Source of the DNA: Psychrobacillus sp. FSL H8-0483
Lineage (GTDB): Bacteria; Bacillota; Bacilli; Bacillales_A; Planococcaceae
Assembly (NCBI RefSeq): GCF_038637725.1
Contig: NZ_CP152052.1
Span: 4,072,830 to 4,136,829 of the forward strand
DNA: 64,000 nt
Direction of reading: 5' to 3'
Made by a program: the position numbers and the translations under genes. This document shows positions 54,993 through 64,000 of the stretch, one piece after another (the first letter of the stretch is position 1; every line of letters begins with the position of its first letter). The notes beneath the pieces are model-generated. The model was not told the origin of the DNA. It saw only the letters and a program-made list of their open reading frames with translations, and ran no database searches.

Positions 54993-55746
54993 GTCGAATC
55001 ACTTCCCTTGCTAGTTCTAAGTATACTTCGGCTCCTCTAGACTTCGGATCGTAAATAATAATTGGTTCACCATGACTTGGTGCTTCACTTAGACGAACAT
55101 TTCTCGGAATAATTGTTTTATACACTTTATCTTGGAAATATTTTTTTACTTCATCGATTACTTGAATGCCTAAATTAGTTCGAGCATCAAACATTGTTAA
55201 TAAAACTCCATCAATTTCGAGGTTCTTATTTAAGTGTTTTTGAACAAGTCTAACAGTACTTAATAGTTGGCTTAAACCTTCTAAAGCATAGAATTCACAT
55301 TGCACTGGAATAATGATCGCATCTGAAGCTGTTAGTGAATTAATCGTTAATAAGCCAAGTGATGGGGGACAATCAATAATAATATAGTCGTACTGACTTT
55401 GAACTTCTTGTAATGCTTTTTTTAAACGAACTTCACGTGAAATTGTAGAAACTAGCTCTATTTCTGCGCCTGCTAACGAAATGGTAGCTGGAACAATATA
55501 TAAGTTTTCTACTTTTGTCTCTTGAATAGTTTCTATTACACTTACATCATCTATTAATACATCATAAATACATTGGTTTACATCACCTTTATTTACCCCT
55601 ACACCACTAGAAGCATTTCCTTGTGGATCTATATCAACAAGCAATACTTTCTTCCCTAAGTATGCAAGGCAGGCACTTAAGTTAACGGATGTAGTTGTCT
55701 TGCCTACACCACCTTTTTGGTTGGCTATTGCAATAATTCTTCCCAC
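54985..55746 (-). CDS. parA: Chromosome-partitioning ATPase ParA (Soj)
   Basis: A 253-aa deviant-Walker ATPase. IANQKGGVGKTTTSVNLSA (Walker A), IIIDCPPSLGLLTI (Walker B-like) and LLVDIDPQGNASSG are intact. It acts with ParB in origin segregation and regulates DnaA. First gene of the parAB pair. Confidence 0.96.
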   Translation of the reverse strand: MGRIIAIANQKGGVGKTTTSVNLSACLAYLGKKVLLVDIDPQGNASSGVGVNKGDVNQCIYDVLIDDVSVIETIQETKVENLYIVPATISLAGAEIELVSTISREVRLKKALQEVQSQYDYIIIDCPPSLGLLTINSLTASDAIIIPVQCEFYALEGLSQLLSTVRLVQKHLNKNLEIDGVLLTMFDARTNLGIQVIDEVKKYFQDKVYKTIIPRNVRLSEAPSHGEPIIIYDPKSRGAEVYLELAREVIRHG

Positions 55747-55840
55747 TCTTGCACCTCTTTCATCAAAATTTATTAACTCTATTCCATTCTATCAAACTTT
55801 ACAGAAAAATGAATGTTATTATTGTTACAAAAAAAAGGTG

Positions 55841-56044
55841 CTGTCCCTAAAGTCACACATTTACTGAGAGATGGTCCCTTTTCAAATGTATTGATTTCCG
55901 TTCCAGACGGACGCTTTCCGCGGGAGTCGCCGTCTTTCACTGCAATCAATTGCCTACAAAAAATAGTATACAAAAAAACAGGTGTAGAAAAAGACTCTTT
56001 TTTCTACACCTGCTTCAATTTATGGGCTTATTGGACAGCCCCTT
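55841..56044. repeat. Intergenic repeat with GGTGCTGTCC/GGACAGCCCC ends
   Basis: GGTGCTGTCCCTAAAGTCAC at one end and GGACAGCCCC at the other are inverted; the inside has GACGGACGCTTTCCGCGGGAG and a strong hairpin CAGGTGTAGAAAAAG/CTTTTTTCTACACCTG. It lies between parA and noc. Probably another MITE or REP-like family; the hairpin may end noc transcription. Confidence 0.7.
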
Positions 56045-56059
56045 CATTAAAATATAATA

Positions 56060-56932
56060 TTATGATTTCTTTTTAGGTATTCTTACGGTAATTTGATAGA
56101 ATTCTTCCGTATCTTCTTCTTCAGTCTTAATATTTATTCCACTTTTCGTAACCATAGATAAAGATTGCTTTATAGTATTTAATGCAATTCTTACATCCTT
56201 ACTAACTGCTTTTCTTTTTGGTTTTACTAATTTCTTTTCATCTTTAGTTGGAGGGTTTAATATCTCCTCCACTTTATCTTCTAACTGTTTTACATTCCAG
56301 TGATACTCTATGGACATATTCATCAACTTTATTTGTGCTTCTTTTTCCTTAATTTGCATTAGTGCACGTGCATGTCTTTCTGACAGTTGTTTTTTCAAAA
56401 TTGAATCCTGGACTTCATCAGGTAATTTTAACAACCGTAGTTTATTTGCAACAGTCGATTGCCCTTTACCAAGTCGTTGAGCTAACGCTTCTTGCGTTAG
56501 TTCGTGTAGTTTTAATAACTTTTGATAAGCAACTGCCTCTTCGATAGCTGTTAACTCTTCACGTTGTAAATTTTCAATTAATGCAATAGAAGCTGTTTCT
56601 TTATCACTCAAATTACGAATTATTGCTGGTACTTCCGGCCATTTTAGTTTAGTCATCGCACGGAAACGACGTTCTCCAGCAATTATCTCGTATTTTTCAT
56701 CGTCCATTTTACGAATGACGATAGGTTGAATTACACCATGCGTATGAATAGTGCGTGCGAGTTCTTCTATTTTTGCATCATCAAAAACAGTTCTCGGTTG
56801 ATATCTATTAGGCACTATTTTTTCTATCGCCACATTAACTACTTCTTCTAAATGATTTTGTGTAGTCTCCACAATTTCATCTTGTCCTTGCTTTTCAGAA
56901 CTTCCGAAAAAACGTGAAAAAGGACTTTTCAT
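56060..56932 (-). CDS. noc: Nucleoid occlusion protein Noc
   Basis: A 290-aa ParB paralogue. The N-terminal amphipathic [10 protein letters not shown] targets it to the membrane; the ParB-like core has [20 protein letters not shown] residues and [22 protein letters not shown]. It blocks septation over DNA. It precedes rsmG in the origin-side order. Distinct from parB by its membrane helix and the longer linker. Confidence 0.95.
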   Translation of the reverse strand: MKSPFSRFFGSSEKQGQDEIVETTQNHLEEVVNVAIEKIVPNRYQPRTVFDDAKIEELARTIHTHGVIQPIVIRKMDDEKYEIIAGERRFRAMTKLKWPEVPAIIRNLSDKETASIALIENLQREELTAIEEAVAYQKLLKLHELTQEALAQRLGKGQSTVANKLRLLKLPDEVQDSILKKQLSERHARALMQIKEKEAQIKLMNMSIEYHWNVKQLEDKVEEILNPPTKDEKKLVKPKRKAVSKDVRIALNTIKQSLSMVTKSGINIKTEEEDTEEFYQITVRIPKKKS

Positions 56933-56999
56933 CTAACAAGCACCACCTTTTAGAAACTCTTTATACTTCATATTCACGATAAAGAAGACAATACTATAA

Positions 57000-57015
57000 T
57001 GTTTCACGTGGAACG
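57000..57015. promoter_or_regulatory. parS-like site between noc and rsmG
   Basis: TGTTTCACGTGGAACG matches the parS consensus except at the last base. Confidence 0.75.
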
Positions 57016-57022
57016 TTCCTCA

Positions 57023-57739
57023 TTAAATAATAGGTGTTTTATTTGGAATACCTGGTTTTCGAGGGTATCTTTTCGGTGTGCTTTTTGTTTTAGAAAAGAC
57101 ATATAACGTTCTTTCACTGTTTTCAATAGGTAAAAGAAAAGAATATTCTGCACTTTTTTCAGAACCTAAAATATTTAGTGCTTTTTTAGCATCTTTTAAC
57201 TCATCTGAAGCGCTAGCAGCTTTCATTGCTATGAATCTTCCTCCTACTTTTACTAGAGGAACACATAGTTCAGATAAAACAGAAAGTCTTGCTACAGCCC
57301 TTGCAGTTACAATATCATATTGTTCTCTATAATCTTTATTTTGTCCAAAATCTTCTGCACGAGAATGAACAAAATGTACATTAGTTAATTGTAATTCTTT
57401 GCTCAAATGGGTTAAAAATTGAATCCTCTTATTCAATGAATCAACTATCGTAACTTTTAAATTTGGAAAACATATTTTCAATGGAATACTTGGAAAACCA
57501 GCTCCTGCTCCAACATCACATACGGAGAAAGAGCCAGTAAAATCCTCATAAAAAGAAGCACTAATTGAATCAAAAAAATGTTTTAAATAGACAGAAGCTT
57601 CATCAGTAATTGCAGTCAAATTCATTTTTTCGTTCCATTCAACTAATAGTTCAAAGTATTTTTTAAATTGTTGCAACTGTGTACTAGTTAGGTCCATTCC
57701 TTTTTCATGAAGGGCTTGTTTAAATTGTTCTTCGTTCAT
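57023..57739 (-). CDS. rsmG: 16S rRNA (guanine527-N7)-methyltransferase RsmG
   Basis: A 238-aa Rossmann-fold enzyme. [16 protein letters not shown] is the SAM motif [17 protein letters not shown] and [16 protein letters not shown] also match. Methylates 16S rRNA; loss gives low-level streptomycin resistance. Located between mnmG and noc. Confidence 0.96.
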   Translation of the reverse strand: MNEEQFKQALHEKGMDLTSTQLQQFKKYFELLVEWNEKMNLTAITDEASVYLKHFFDSISASFYEDFTGSFSVCDVGAGAGFPSIPLKICFPNLKVTIVDSLNKRIQFLTHLSKELQLTNVHFVHSRAEDFGQNKDYREQYDIVTARAVARLSVLSELCVPLVKVGGRFIAMKAASASDELKDAKKALNILGSEKSAEYSFLLPIENSERTLYVFSKTKSTPKRYPRKPGIPNKTPII

Positions 57740-57762
57740 GTAGTTCTCCTCATCATTTTAGA

Positions 57763-59652
57763 CTATCCAGTAATTTTAGCTATTTTTCCTTGTTCAATAT
57801 AAATAAGTAGAATAGAGATATCCGCTGGATTTACTCCTGAAATACGTGATGCTTGTGCAATCGACAACGGACGTACTTCCATTAATTTCTGTTTCGCTTC
57901 CGTTGCAATTCCAGAGATCGCATTATAATCAATTTGATCAGGAATTTTTTTGTCTTCCATTTTTTTAAGTTTTTCTACTTGCTGAAGAGATTTTTCAATA
58001 TACCCTTCATATTTTACTTGAATTTCAATTTGTTCCTTCTCTTCAAGCGTTAACTCTACATCAGAAGGAGCTAGTTGAACAACTAAATCGTAGTTCATTT
58101 CTGTACGTTTAAGCAGGTCTGCAGCACGAATTCCATCTTTTAATTCGCTACCTTCCACACTTCGAATTAGCGCTTGTGTTGCTTCATTTGGTTTTATCAT
58201 GAAAGAACGAAGACGTTTTAATTCATCTTCAATTCGTTGTTTTTTCTCTAAAAATCTTTCATAACGTTCTTGTGGAACAAGCCCTATTTCATACCCTACT
58301 TCGAGAAGGCGTAAATCAGCATTATCGTGACGTAATAACAAACGATATTCTGCACGGGAAGTCAATAAACGGTATGGTTCATTTGTTCCTTTTGTTACTA
58401 GATCATCAATTAATACTCCAATGTACGCATCTGATCTACTTAATACTTTTTCTTCTTTTTTGAGTACTCGTAACGCTGCGTTAATACCTGCCATTAATCC
58501 TTGACCAGCAGCCTCTTCATATCCAGAAGTTCCGTTAATTTGTCCTGCTGTATAAAGATTTTTAACTTTTTTCGTTTCAAGAGTCGGCCAAAGTTGCGTT
58601 GGAACCATTGCATCATACTCGATTGCATAACCAGCTCGCATCATCTCTGCTTTTTCAAGACCTGGAACAGAAGCAATCAGGCGACGTTGTACATGCTCTG
58701 GAAGACTAGTTGAAAGTCCTTGAACGTATACTTCTCTTGTGTTTCTTCCTTCTGGTTCTAGGAAGATTTGATGGCGAGGTTTATCACTAAAACGCACTAT
58801 TTTATCTTCGATGGAAGGACAGTATCTTGGTCCAGTTCCTTTAATCATACCTGAATACATAGGAGATAGGTGTAAATTTTCGTTAATAATTTGATGAGTT
58901 GTTTCCGTTGTATATGTTAACCAACATGGTAATTGATCCATGATAAATTCAGTTGTTTCAAAACTGAATGCTCTTGGAACATCATCTCCAGGTTGGATTT
59001 CTGTTTTACTATAATCCACTGTTTTACTATTAACACGTGGAGGAGTACCTGTTTTAAACCGCACTAGGTCAAATCCTAAGTTACGAATACTATCTGCTAA
59101 TTTAATCGATGGTTGTTGATTATTTGGACCACTTGAATACTTCAGGTCTCCAATAATAATTTCCCCACGTAAGAATGTACCTGTTGTAATGACTACAGCA
59201 TCAGCTCTATATATAGCCCCTACTTGTGTAACGAGTCCTACAATTTTTTCGTCTTCAACAAGTAATTCTTCTACTACAGCTTGATGGATTGTTAAGTTTT
59301 CTTGCTCTTCTAACAAACGCTTCATTTCATGTTGATATAATACTTTATCCGCTTGCGCGCGAAGTGCTCGAACAGCAGGACCTTTCCCTGTGTTCAGCAT
59401 TCTCATTTGAATATGTGTTTTATCAATTACTTTCCCCATGGCACCGCCTAATGCGTCAATTTCACGCACAACAATTCCTTTAGCTGGCCCTCCGATGGAT
59501 GGATTACATGGCATAAATGCAATCATATCAAGATTAATTGTCAAAACAAGCGTTTTTGCGCCCATTTTAGCTGATGCTAGTGCCGCTTCCACTCCTGCAT
59601 GTCCTGCTCCAACAACAATCACATCGAACTTGCCTGCTTCAAAGTTTGGCAT
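57763..59652 (-). CDS. mnmG: tRNA uridine-5-carboxymethylaminomethyl enzyme MnmG
   Basis: A 629-aa FAD enzyme. [19 protein letters not shown] (FAD), [26 protein letters not shown] and a helical C-terminus. It works with MnmE to modify wobble U34 in tRNA. Known older name gidA. Stop 24 nt before rsmG. Confidence 0.97.
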   Translation of the reverse strand: MPNFEAGKFDVIVVGAGHAGVEAALASAKMGAKTLVLTINLDMIAFMPCNPSIGGPAKGIVVREIDALGGAMGKVIDKTHIQMRMLNTGKGPAVRALRAQADKVLYQHEMKRLLEEQENLTIHQAVVEELLVEDEKIVGLVTQVGAIYRADAVVITTGTFLRGEIIIGDLKYSSGPNNQQPSIKLADSIRNLGFDLVRFKTGTPPRVNSKTVDYSKTEIQPGDDVPRAFSFETTEFIMDQLPCWLTYTTETTHQIINENLHLSPMYSGMIKGTGPRYCPSIEDKIVRFSDKPRHQIFLEPEGRNTREVYVQGLSTSLPEHVQRRLIASVPGLEKAEMMRAGYAIEYDAMVPTQLWPTLETKKVKNLYTAGQINGTSGYEEAAGQGLMAGINAALRVLKKEEKVLSRSDAYIGVLIDDLVTKGTNEPYRLLTSRAEYRLLLRHDNADLRLLEVGYEIGLVPQERYERFLEKKQRIEDELKRLRSFMIKPNEATQALIRSVEGSELKDGIRAADLLKRTEMNYDLVVQLAPSDVELTLEEKEQIEIQVKYEGYIEKSLQQVEKLKKMEDKKIPDQIDYNAISGIATEAKQKLMEVRPLSIAQASRISGVNPADISILLIYIEQGKIAKITG

Positions 59653-59674
59653 GTTCGTAACTTCCTCTCATTTT

Positions 59675-61060
59675 TTATTTTCCTAAACAAAATTGTGAAA
59701 ATAACTGATCAATTAAGCTTTCTTCTATTGTATCTCCAATAATTTCACCTAATATTTCCCAGGTTCTAGTCACATCTATTTGAATCATGTCGACTGGCAC
59801 TCCGATATATGCTGCTTCTATTGCATCCGTTATTGTTGCTTTCGCTAAATGCAATAACGATATATGGCGTGCATTTGAAACATAGGTTAAATCGGATGCT
59901 TCAATGGAACCTTCAAAGAATAAAGATGCAATTGCTTCTTCTAATTCGTCGACTCCTTCTTCTAGTAGTAATGAAGTCGTGACTAATCTTTTATCTCCGG
60001 ATAATTGTTTTACTTCGTCATAATCCAATTTATTTGGTAAATCAGTTTTATTTATAATAACAATGTAATCCATACCTTCGATTGCTTCAAACAGTCTTCG
60101 GTCTTCTTCTGTCAGCTGCTCTGCGTTATTTAATACAAGTAGAATCAGATCTGCTTCTTTTAATACCTGTCGTGACTTCTCGACTCCAATCCGTTCTACA
60201 ATGTCCTCAGTTTCGCGAATTCCAGCTGTATCCACTAATTTTAAAGGAACTCCACGTACATTTACATATTCTTCTATAATATCCCTTGTAGTTCCTGCTA
60301 TATCTGTAACAATTGCTTTATTTTCTTGAATTAAACTATTTAATAGAGATGATTTTCCTACATTAGGTCTTCCAATTATTGCAGTGGAAAGGCCTTCCCT
60401 TAGTATTTTCCCTTGAGATGAAGTAAGTAATAATTTTTCAATTTCTTCCCTCACCCAAGAACCTTTCTCTATCATTAGTGGGATGGTCATTTCTTCTACA
60501 TCATCGTACTCTGGATAATCAATATTCACTTCAACTTGCGCTAATGTCTCAAGTAGTGCTTGCCTCAAAGTTTTAATAAGTCTAGATAATCGGCCATCCA
60601 TTTGCCCTAAAGCAACATTCATCGCCTTATCTGTTTTTGCTCTTATTAAATCCATAACTGCTTCAGCTTGTGATAAATCAATTCTTCCATTTAGAAATGC
60701 ACGTTTTGTAAACTCCCCAGGTTCTGCAAGTCGCGCACCATTTATTAATACTAGTTGTAGAACACGATTAACTGATACAAGTCCACCATGACAATTTATC
60801 TCTACTACATCTTCTCTAGTAAAAGTTTTTGGTCCTTTCATTAAGGATAACATTACTTCTTCTACTACCTCATTAGTTCTGGGATCCACTAAATGTCCAT
60901 AGTGTATCGTATGAGAAGCTTGGGTAAATAAATCTTTTCCATTTGGTGACCGAAAAACTTTGTTTGCTATTGCTACTGCACTAGTTCCACTAAGTCTTAC
61001 TATTGCAATTGCTCCTTCTCCAAGAGGAGTAGAAATAGCAGCTATTGTATCAAATTCCAC
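59675..61060 (-). CDS. mnmE: tRNA modification GTPase MnmE
   Basis: A 461-aa protein: TrmE N-domain with [20 protein letters not shown], a helical part, then G domain [15 protein letters not shown] (G1), [12 protein letters not shown] (G3), IINKTDLP (G4), and a C-terminal FCLGK with the catalytic Cys. Partner of MnmG. Confidence 0.97.
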   Translation of the reverse strand: MEFDTIAAISTPLGEGAIAIVRLSGTSAVAIANKVFRSPNGKDLFTQASHTIHYGHLVDPRTNEVVEEVMLSLMKGPKTFTREDVVEINCHGGLVSVNRVLQLVLINGARLAEPGEFTKRAFLNGRIDLSQAEAVMDLIRAKTDKAMNVALGQMDGRLSRLIKTLRQALLETLAQVEVNIDYPEYDDVEEMTIPLMIEKGSWVREEIEKLLLTSSQGKILREGLSTAIIGRPNVGKSSLLNSLIQENKAIVTDIAGTTRDIIEEYVNVRGVPLKLVDTAGIRETEDIVERIGVEKSRQVLKEADLILLVLNNAEQLTEEDRRLFEAIEGMDYIVIINKTDLPNKLDYDEVKQLSGDKRLVTTSLLLEEGVDELEEAIASLFFEGSIEASDLTYVSNARHISLLHLAKATITDAIEAAYIGVPVDMIQIDVTRTWEILGEIIGDTIEESLIDQLFSQFCLGK

Positions 61061-61088
61061 AAGTGTCCACCTCCTTACAATTTTTTAG

Positions 61089-61106
61089 TTATCCACATGT
61101 GTATAA
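61089..61106. promoter_or_regulatory. Pair of inverted DnaA boxes before mnmE
   Basis: TTATCCACA (61089-61097) and TGTGTATAA (61098-61106) abut in inverted orientation; both fit TTATNCACA. Confidence 0.6.
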
Positions 61107-61221
61107 CTAAAACGAACATGACTATCTAACATATAACAATAACATAAATTATATAAAATCAGAAGTATAGAAGCTTTTATTTATCTGAACAAAAAGTAGT
61201 AGCTACTTAACGATCGTTCTT

Positions 61222-61270
61222 AAAAGTAAGAAACGGATTTCAGCTAATAAATAGCTAAAATCCGTTTACT
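61222..61270 (-). terminator. Terminator after jag
   Basis: AAACGGATTTTAGCT and AGCTGAAATCCGTTT form a 15-bp stem with one mismatch, followed by CTTACTTTT on the minus strand. Confidence 0.75.
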
Positions 61271-62041
61271 TTATTTTATTGATTCAATAACTAAATAACG
61301 ATTTGGATCTGTACCTACCGAGTACGTCTCAATATCCACTCGAACAGACAATGCATTATGAATTATCTTTCTTTCAAAAGAAGACATTGGTTCAAACTCT
61401 ACTTTATTACCAGTACGGACAGCCTTGTCCGCCATTCTTTCAGCAAGTTGTTCTAATGATTCTTGTCTACGCTCACGGTAATTTCCAACATCCAACTTAA
61501 TAATAATAAATGAATGAGAAAACTTATTCGCGACTAGCTGAGATAAATTTTCTAACGCATTCAATGTTTGTCCACGCTTTCCAATTAGTAGAGCTGCTTT
61601 CTCGCTATTTAAGTGAAGGTGAACAAACTTCCCTTCTTTTTTCTCAGTTATTACTAAATCATCAATTTTCATCTCTTTAGCTATTTCATTAATATATTGA
61701 ATGGTTTCTTTTACAGCTACATCATTTGTGTCCTTTAGATGATCTGCTTTCTCTACTGAAAGTAGTGGTGTTGATTCTACTTCGACTACTTTTTCTAAAT
61801 CGTTCATCTCATCTACTTCTACTCTTTGAACTTCTTGTTGCTCGGAAGCTACATCGACTATTTCTTCTTTCTCTAAAACAGTTACTTCAACAACTGCAGG
61901 TTTTACTCCAAATCCCAGAAAACCTTTTTTACCTTTTTCCACTACTGTAATTGACACATCTTCTCTCGAAACTCCAAGCTTATCAAGTGCAATATTTATA
62001 GCTTCTTCTTTTGTAGGTGCAGTTTGCGTAATCTGATTCAT
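61271..62041 (-). CDS. jag: RNA-binding protein Jag (KhpB)
   Basis: A 256-aa protein: Jag-N domain (TAPTKEEAINIALDKLGV, GKKGFLGFGVKP), an acidic linker, KH (LHLNSEKAALLIGKRGQTLN) and R3H (RERRQESLEQLAERM). It binds RNA and affects elongation-mode growth and sporulation in relatives. It overlaps yidC by 4 nt. Confidence 0.94.
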   Translation of the reverse strand: MNQITQTAPTKEEAINIALDKLGVSREDVSITVVEKGKKGFLGFGVKPAVVEVTVLEKEEIVDVASEQQEVQRVEVDEMNDLEKVVEVESTPLLSVEKADHLKDTNDVAVKETIQYINEIAKEMKIDDLVITEKKEGKFVHLHLNSEKAALLIGKRGQTLNALENLSQLVANKFSHSFIIIKLDVGNYRERRQESLEQLAERMADKAVRTGNKVEFEPMSSFERKIIHNALSVRVDIETYSVGTDPNRYLVIESIK

Positions 62042-62808
62042 TTTTTTGCCCCTCCCGATTTAACAGGTTCTGTTTTTCGCTTGTTCCAAGGTTTATAAAT
62101 GAATAAATTTTGAATAATAGAGATAATATTTCCGATAACCCAATACAATGTTAGAGCTGAAGGTAAAGCAATACCAAATCCCATAATCATAAACGGCATA
62201 ATATACATCATTATTTTCATTTGCGGATTATCCATTGCTGGACCTGTACGCAGAACGATGAATTGCATTACTCCTGCAAGAATTGCTAAGAAAATACTTG
62301 GTTCCGCTAATGTAAGGCCTAAGAAATCACCCAAGTTAATTTCTGGTGTGTTATTCATTCGACTAATTGCATGGTAGAAGCCGATTAATATTGGCATTTG
62401 AATAAAAACAGGTAAACATCCAGCAGCTGGATTAATTCCTCTTTCTTTAAATAGTGCCATCATTTCTTGCTGATATTTTTGCTGCGTTGCGCCGTCTTTA
62501 GAACTGTATTTTTCTTTAAGTTTTTTTAGTTCTGGCTGAACTTCCTGCATATTTTTAGAACTTTTTGTTTGCTTAATCATTAATGGTAGAATTGCTAATC
62601 GAATAATAATTGTTACCATTATAATCCCTAATCCATACGTACCTAATAAATTTTTAAAATAAGTAATAGCTGAAACTAATGGCCAAACAATATATTCATT
62701 CCAAAAGCCTTTTGAATTAGAGTAGATTGGCTCATTAAATTCACTACATCCAGCAAGTAAAGCGGTTGTAACTATTAGTAATAGTACTAATGATAATCTC
62801 TTTTTCAA
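62038..62808 (-). CDS. yidC: Membrane insertase YidC/SpoIIIJ
   Basis: A 256-aa lipoprotein insertase. Signal ending LLAGCSEFN, then five helices; IIRLAILPLMIKQTKSSKNM and PVFIQMPILIGFYHAISRM line the groove. It inserts Sec-dependent and independent membrane proteins; SpoIIIJ is required after engulfment in Bacillus. Followed by jag, preceded by rnpA. Confidence 0.95.
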   Translation of the reverse strand: MKKRLSLVLLLIVTTALLAGCSEFNEPIYSNSKGFWNEYIVWPLVSAITYFKNLLGTYGLGIIMVTIIIRLAILPLMIKQTKSSKNMQEVQPELKKLKEKYSSKDGATQQKYQQEMMALFKERGINPAAGCLPVFIQMPILIGFYHAISRMNNTPEINLGDFLGLTLAEPSIFLAILAGVMQFIVLRTGPAMDNPQMKIMMYIMPFMIMGFGIALPSALTLYWVIGNIISIIQNLFIYKPWNKRKTEPVKSGGAKK

Positions 62809-62876
62809 CCTTCTTTCCCCCTATTATAACTAATATATATAGTTTTAATCTTACCACTTCAAATAAAGACTTCACA

Positions 62877-63221
62877 CTAGCTTTTCTTTTTCATTACTTT
62901 TGCAATCTTAAATACATGCTCAAGACTTTTCTTTGTTTCATGAAAGTCTAACTTGGCCGCCGGATTTCTGGCGATAATAATATAATCCTTATTTGTATAT
63001 ACATAATCATTTAATTCTAAAAAAGTTTGACGTATATACCTTTTAATACGATTACGAACTACTGCGTTACCAACTTTCTTGCTAACAGATAGCCCTACTC
63101 GGAAAAAGTCTTCTTCATTATCTAAGCAATAAATAACAAATTGTCTATTAGCAAATGATTTCCCTCTTTTAAAGATCGTTTGAAACTCTGCGTTCTTTTT
63201 TATCCGTTGTTTCTTGTTCAT
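62877..63221 (-). CDS. rnpA: Ribonuclease P protein component
   Basis: A 114-aa basic protein with [34 protein letters not shown] (RNR motif) and [11 protein letters not shown]. It helps RNase P RNA mature tRNA 5' ends. ATG 63221 follows AGGTGAATGG; an upstream frame of 33 more codons overlaps rpmH. Confidence 0.96.
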   Translation of the reverse strand: MNKKQRIKKNAEFQTIFKRGKSFANRQFVIYCLDNEEDFFRVGLSVSKKVGNAVVRNRIKRYIRQTFLELNDYVYTNKDYIIIARNPAAKLDFHETKKSLEHVFKIAKVMKKKS

Positions 63222-63251
63222 CCATTCACCTGCTCCAACTAATCGTTGTAT

Positions 63252-63288
63252 TAAAAGAAAAAAAAGACCACTGAAATGGTCAGTGGAC
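63252..63288 (-). terminator. Attenuator-like terminator between rpmH and rnpA
   Basis: CCACTGA pairs with TCAGTGG on the minus strand, followed by TCTTTTTTTT. It would reduce rnpA expression relative to rpmH. Confidence 0.75.
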
Positions 63289-63423
63289 TTATGCTGATAA
63301 TACTTTTCTTCCTTTTGCACGACGTGCTGCTAATACGCGGCGACCGTTTTTTGTACTCATACGTGCGCGGAAACCGTGATTTTTTGCACGTTTACGGCTA
63401 TTTGGTTGGAATGTACGTTTCAT
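63289..63423 (-). CDS. rpmH: 50S ribosomal protein bL34
   Basis: A 44-aa protein, [18 protein letters not shown] then [20 protein letters not shown]. Too short for the ordinary open-frame list. AGGAGGTGTCAT upstream. It is the first gene on the left side of oriC. Confidence 0.97.
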   Translation of the reverse strand: MKRTFQPNSRKRAKNHGFRARMSTKNGRRVLAARRAKGRKVLSA

Positions 63424-63548
63424 CTATATGACACCTCCTGAGTTGATCATCTTAAAATGTTCCTTAGACAGTCTCCGATATTATATATAAATTAGTACGC
63501 TTTTGTCAATTTTTTTTTAAAACCCTCCCTTTGGAACAGCACACTACT

Positions 63549-63844
63549 TTATCCACAAAAAATATCTTCATTACTTTTTTACCTGTGTATAAAAAAATAA
63601 CGCACAAAAATTATCCACATAGCTTATGAACATGTTTTAAACATACTCATGCACTGTGGACAACTCGGGTTGTTAATAATTTGATTATTGTGGATAACCT
63701 TAAAATCGCTTGTAATTACAACGATTTTTTGATACGATGTTTGTGTTTTACTTTTTCAAACGAAATTCACTATTTTTCTTTATCCACAACTGTTAGTAAT
63801 GTGTGGATAAGTTTTTCCACTTACGTTTATAATATTTATCCACA
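63549..63844. promoter_or_regulatory. oriC-side DnaA boxes (rpmH-dnaA intergenic)
   Basis: Exact TTATNCACA boxes lie at 63549, 63611, 63780, 63836 on the plus strand and 63584, 63689, 63802 on the minus strand, with a one-mismatch copy at 63655. Surrounding AT-rich tracts, the rpmH gene to the left and AAAAAAGGAGATTAG at the end of the window fit the Bacillales origin, upstream half. Confidence 0.92.
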
Positions 63845-63980
63845 GCTAGTGGATTTGTGTATATGTCCTTATAATTTATACATATTAATTATTTTAAAGG
63901 CTTCGACCAATATTAAAACATCGTCTGGTGTATTTGGAGGAGAAACAGAAATAGATAAGAAGTTTTTTCTTATCAATCTG

Positions 63981-64000
63981 TAAAAAAGGAGATTAGATTA
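63981..64000 (+). promoter_or_regulatory. Ribosome-binding site of the next gene (probably dnaA)
   Basis: AAAAAAGGAGATTAGATTA ends the window with no start codon yet. By conserved order dnaA begins immediately after base 64000. Confidence 0.7.

Noticed and set aside
63681..63983. 100-codon open frame in the origin region
   Set aside because: It lies across the DnaA boxes and has no ribosome-binding site.

Overview
The window is one contiguous piece of a low-GC (roughly 35%) Gram-positive chromosome just left of the replication origin. From 32 kb to the right edge the order is the conserved Bacillales origin flank: rlmH, yyzF-like, htrA-like, walJ-yycI-yycH-walK-walR, M23 peptidase, purA, dnaB, rplI, gdpP, yybS, rpsR-ssb-rpsF, ychF, yyaC, parB-parA, noc, rsmG, mnmG, mnmE, jag, yidC/spoIIIJ, rnpA, rpmH, then a DnaA-box field. 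dnaA should start just beyond base 64000. YyaC, Noc and SpoIIIJ point to an endospore former. Protein style and gene content suggest the Bacillaceae/Planococcaceae (Psychrobacillus/Lysinibacillus-like), but the species is an inference.

The left part (0-18 kb) holds tatC-tatA, a TraB-family membrane protein, a heme-degrading monooxygenase, a GNAT enzyme, a lysine-riboswitch-controlled amino-acid ABC transporter, an MFS permease, a glutamate symporter with a CcpA cre site next to a GlnK/GlnL-type two-component system, a SWIM/SNF2 helicase, an ECF S-component and small regulator/membrane-protein genes.

The main discovery is between 18.7 and 31.9 kb. The last codons of rlmH (31898-31923), the site used by staphylococcal SCC elements, recur as direct repeats at 23991-24016, 20626-20651, 18709-18734 and 31412-31430, all in the same orientation. 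They divide the accessory DNA into four cassettes. The first holds a lone PD-(D/E)XK nuclease gene between two ~46-bp repeats with SCC-like inverted arms. The second is an HxlR regulator/MFS efflux/aldo-keto reductase module. The third is a guanine-riboswitch nucleoside salvage operon with decayed genes and a sensor kinase. The fourth is a ~0.5-kb remnant with a broken HxlR gene. No ccr or other recombinase is present, so the array looks like SCC-type cassettes that are non-autonomous or have lost their recombinase. Pseudogenes, an IS3-family remnant and a hexanucleotide repeat are concentrated here, while core genes are intact.

Other features include a family of MITE-like intergenic elements with CTGTTAAA/TTTAACAG ends, a dense cluster of DnaA boxes around rlmH-yyzF about 31 kb from oriC, a perfect parS inside parB plus a near-perfect one beside noc, and candidate Noc-binding sites in the wal region.
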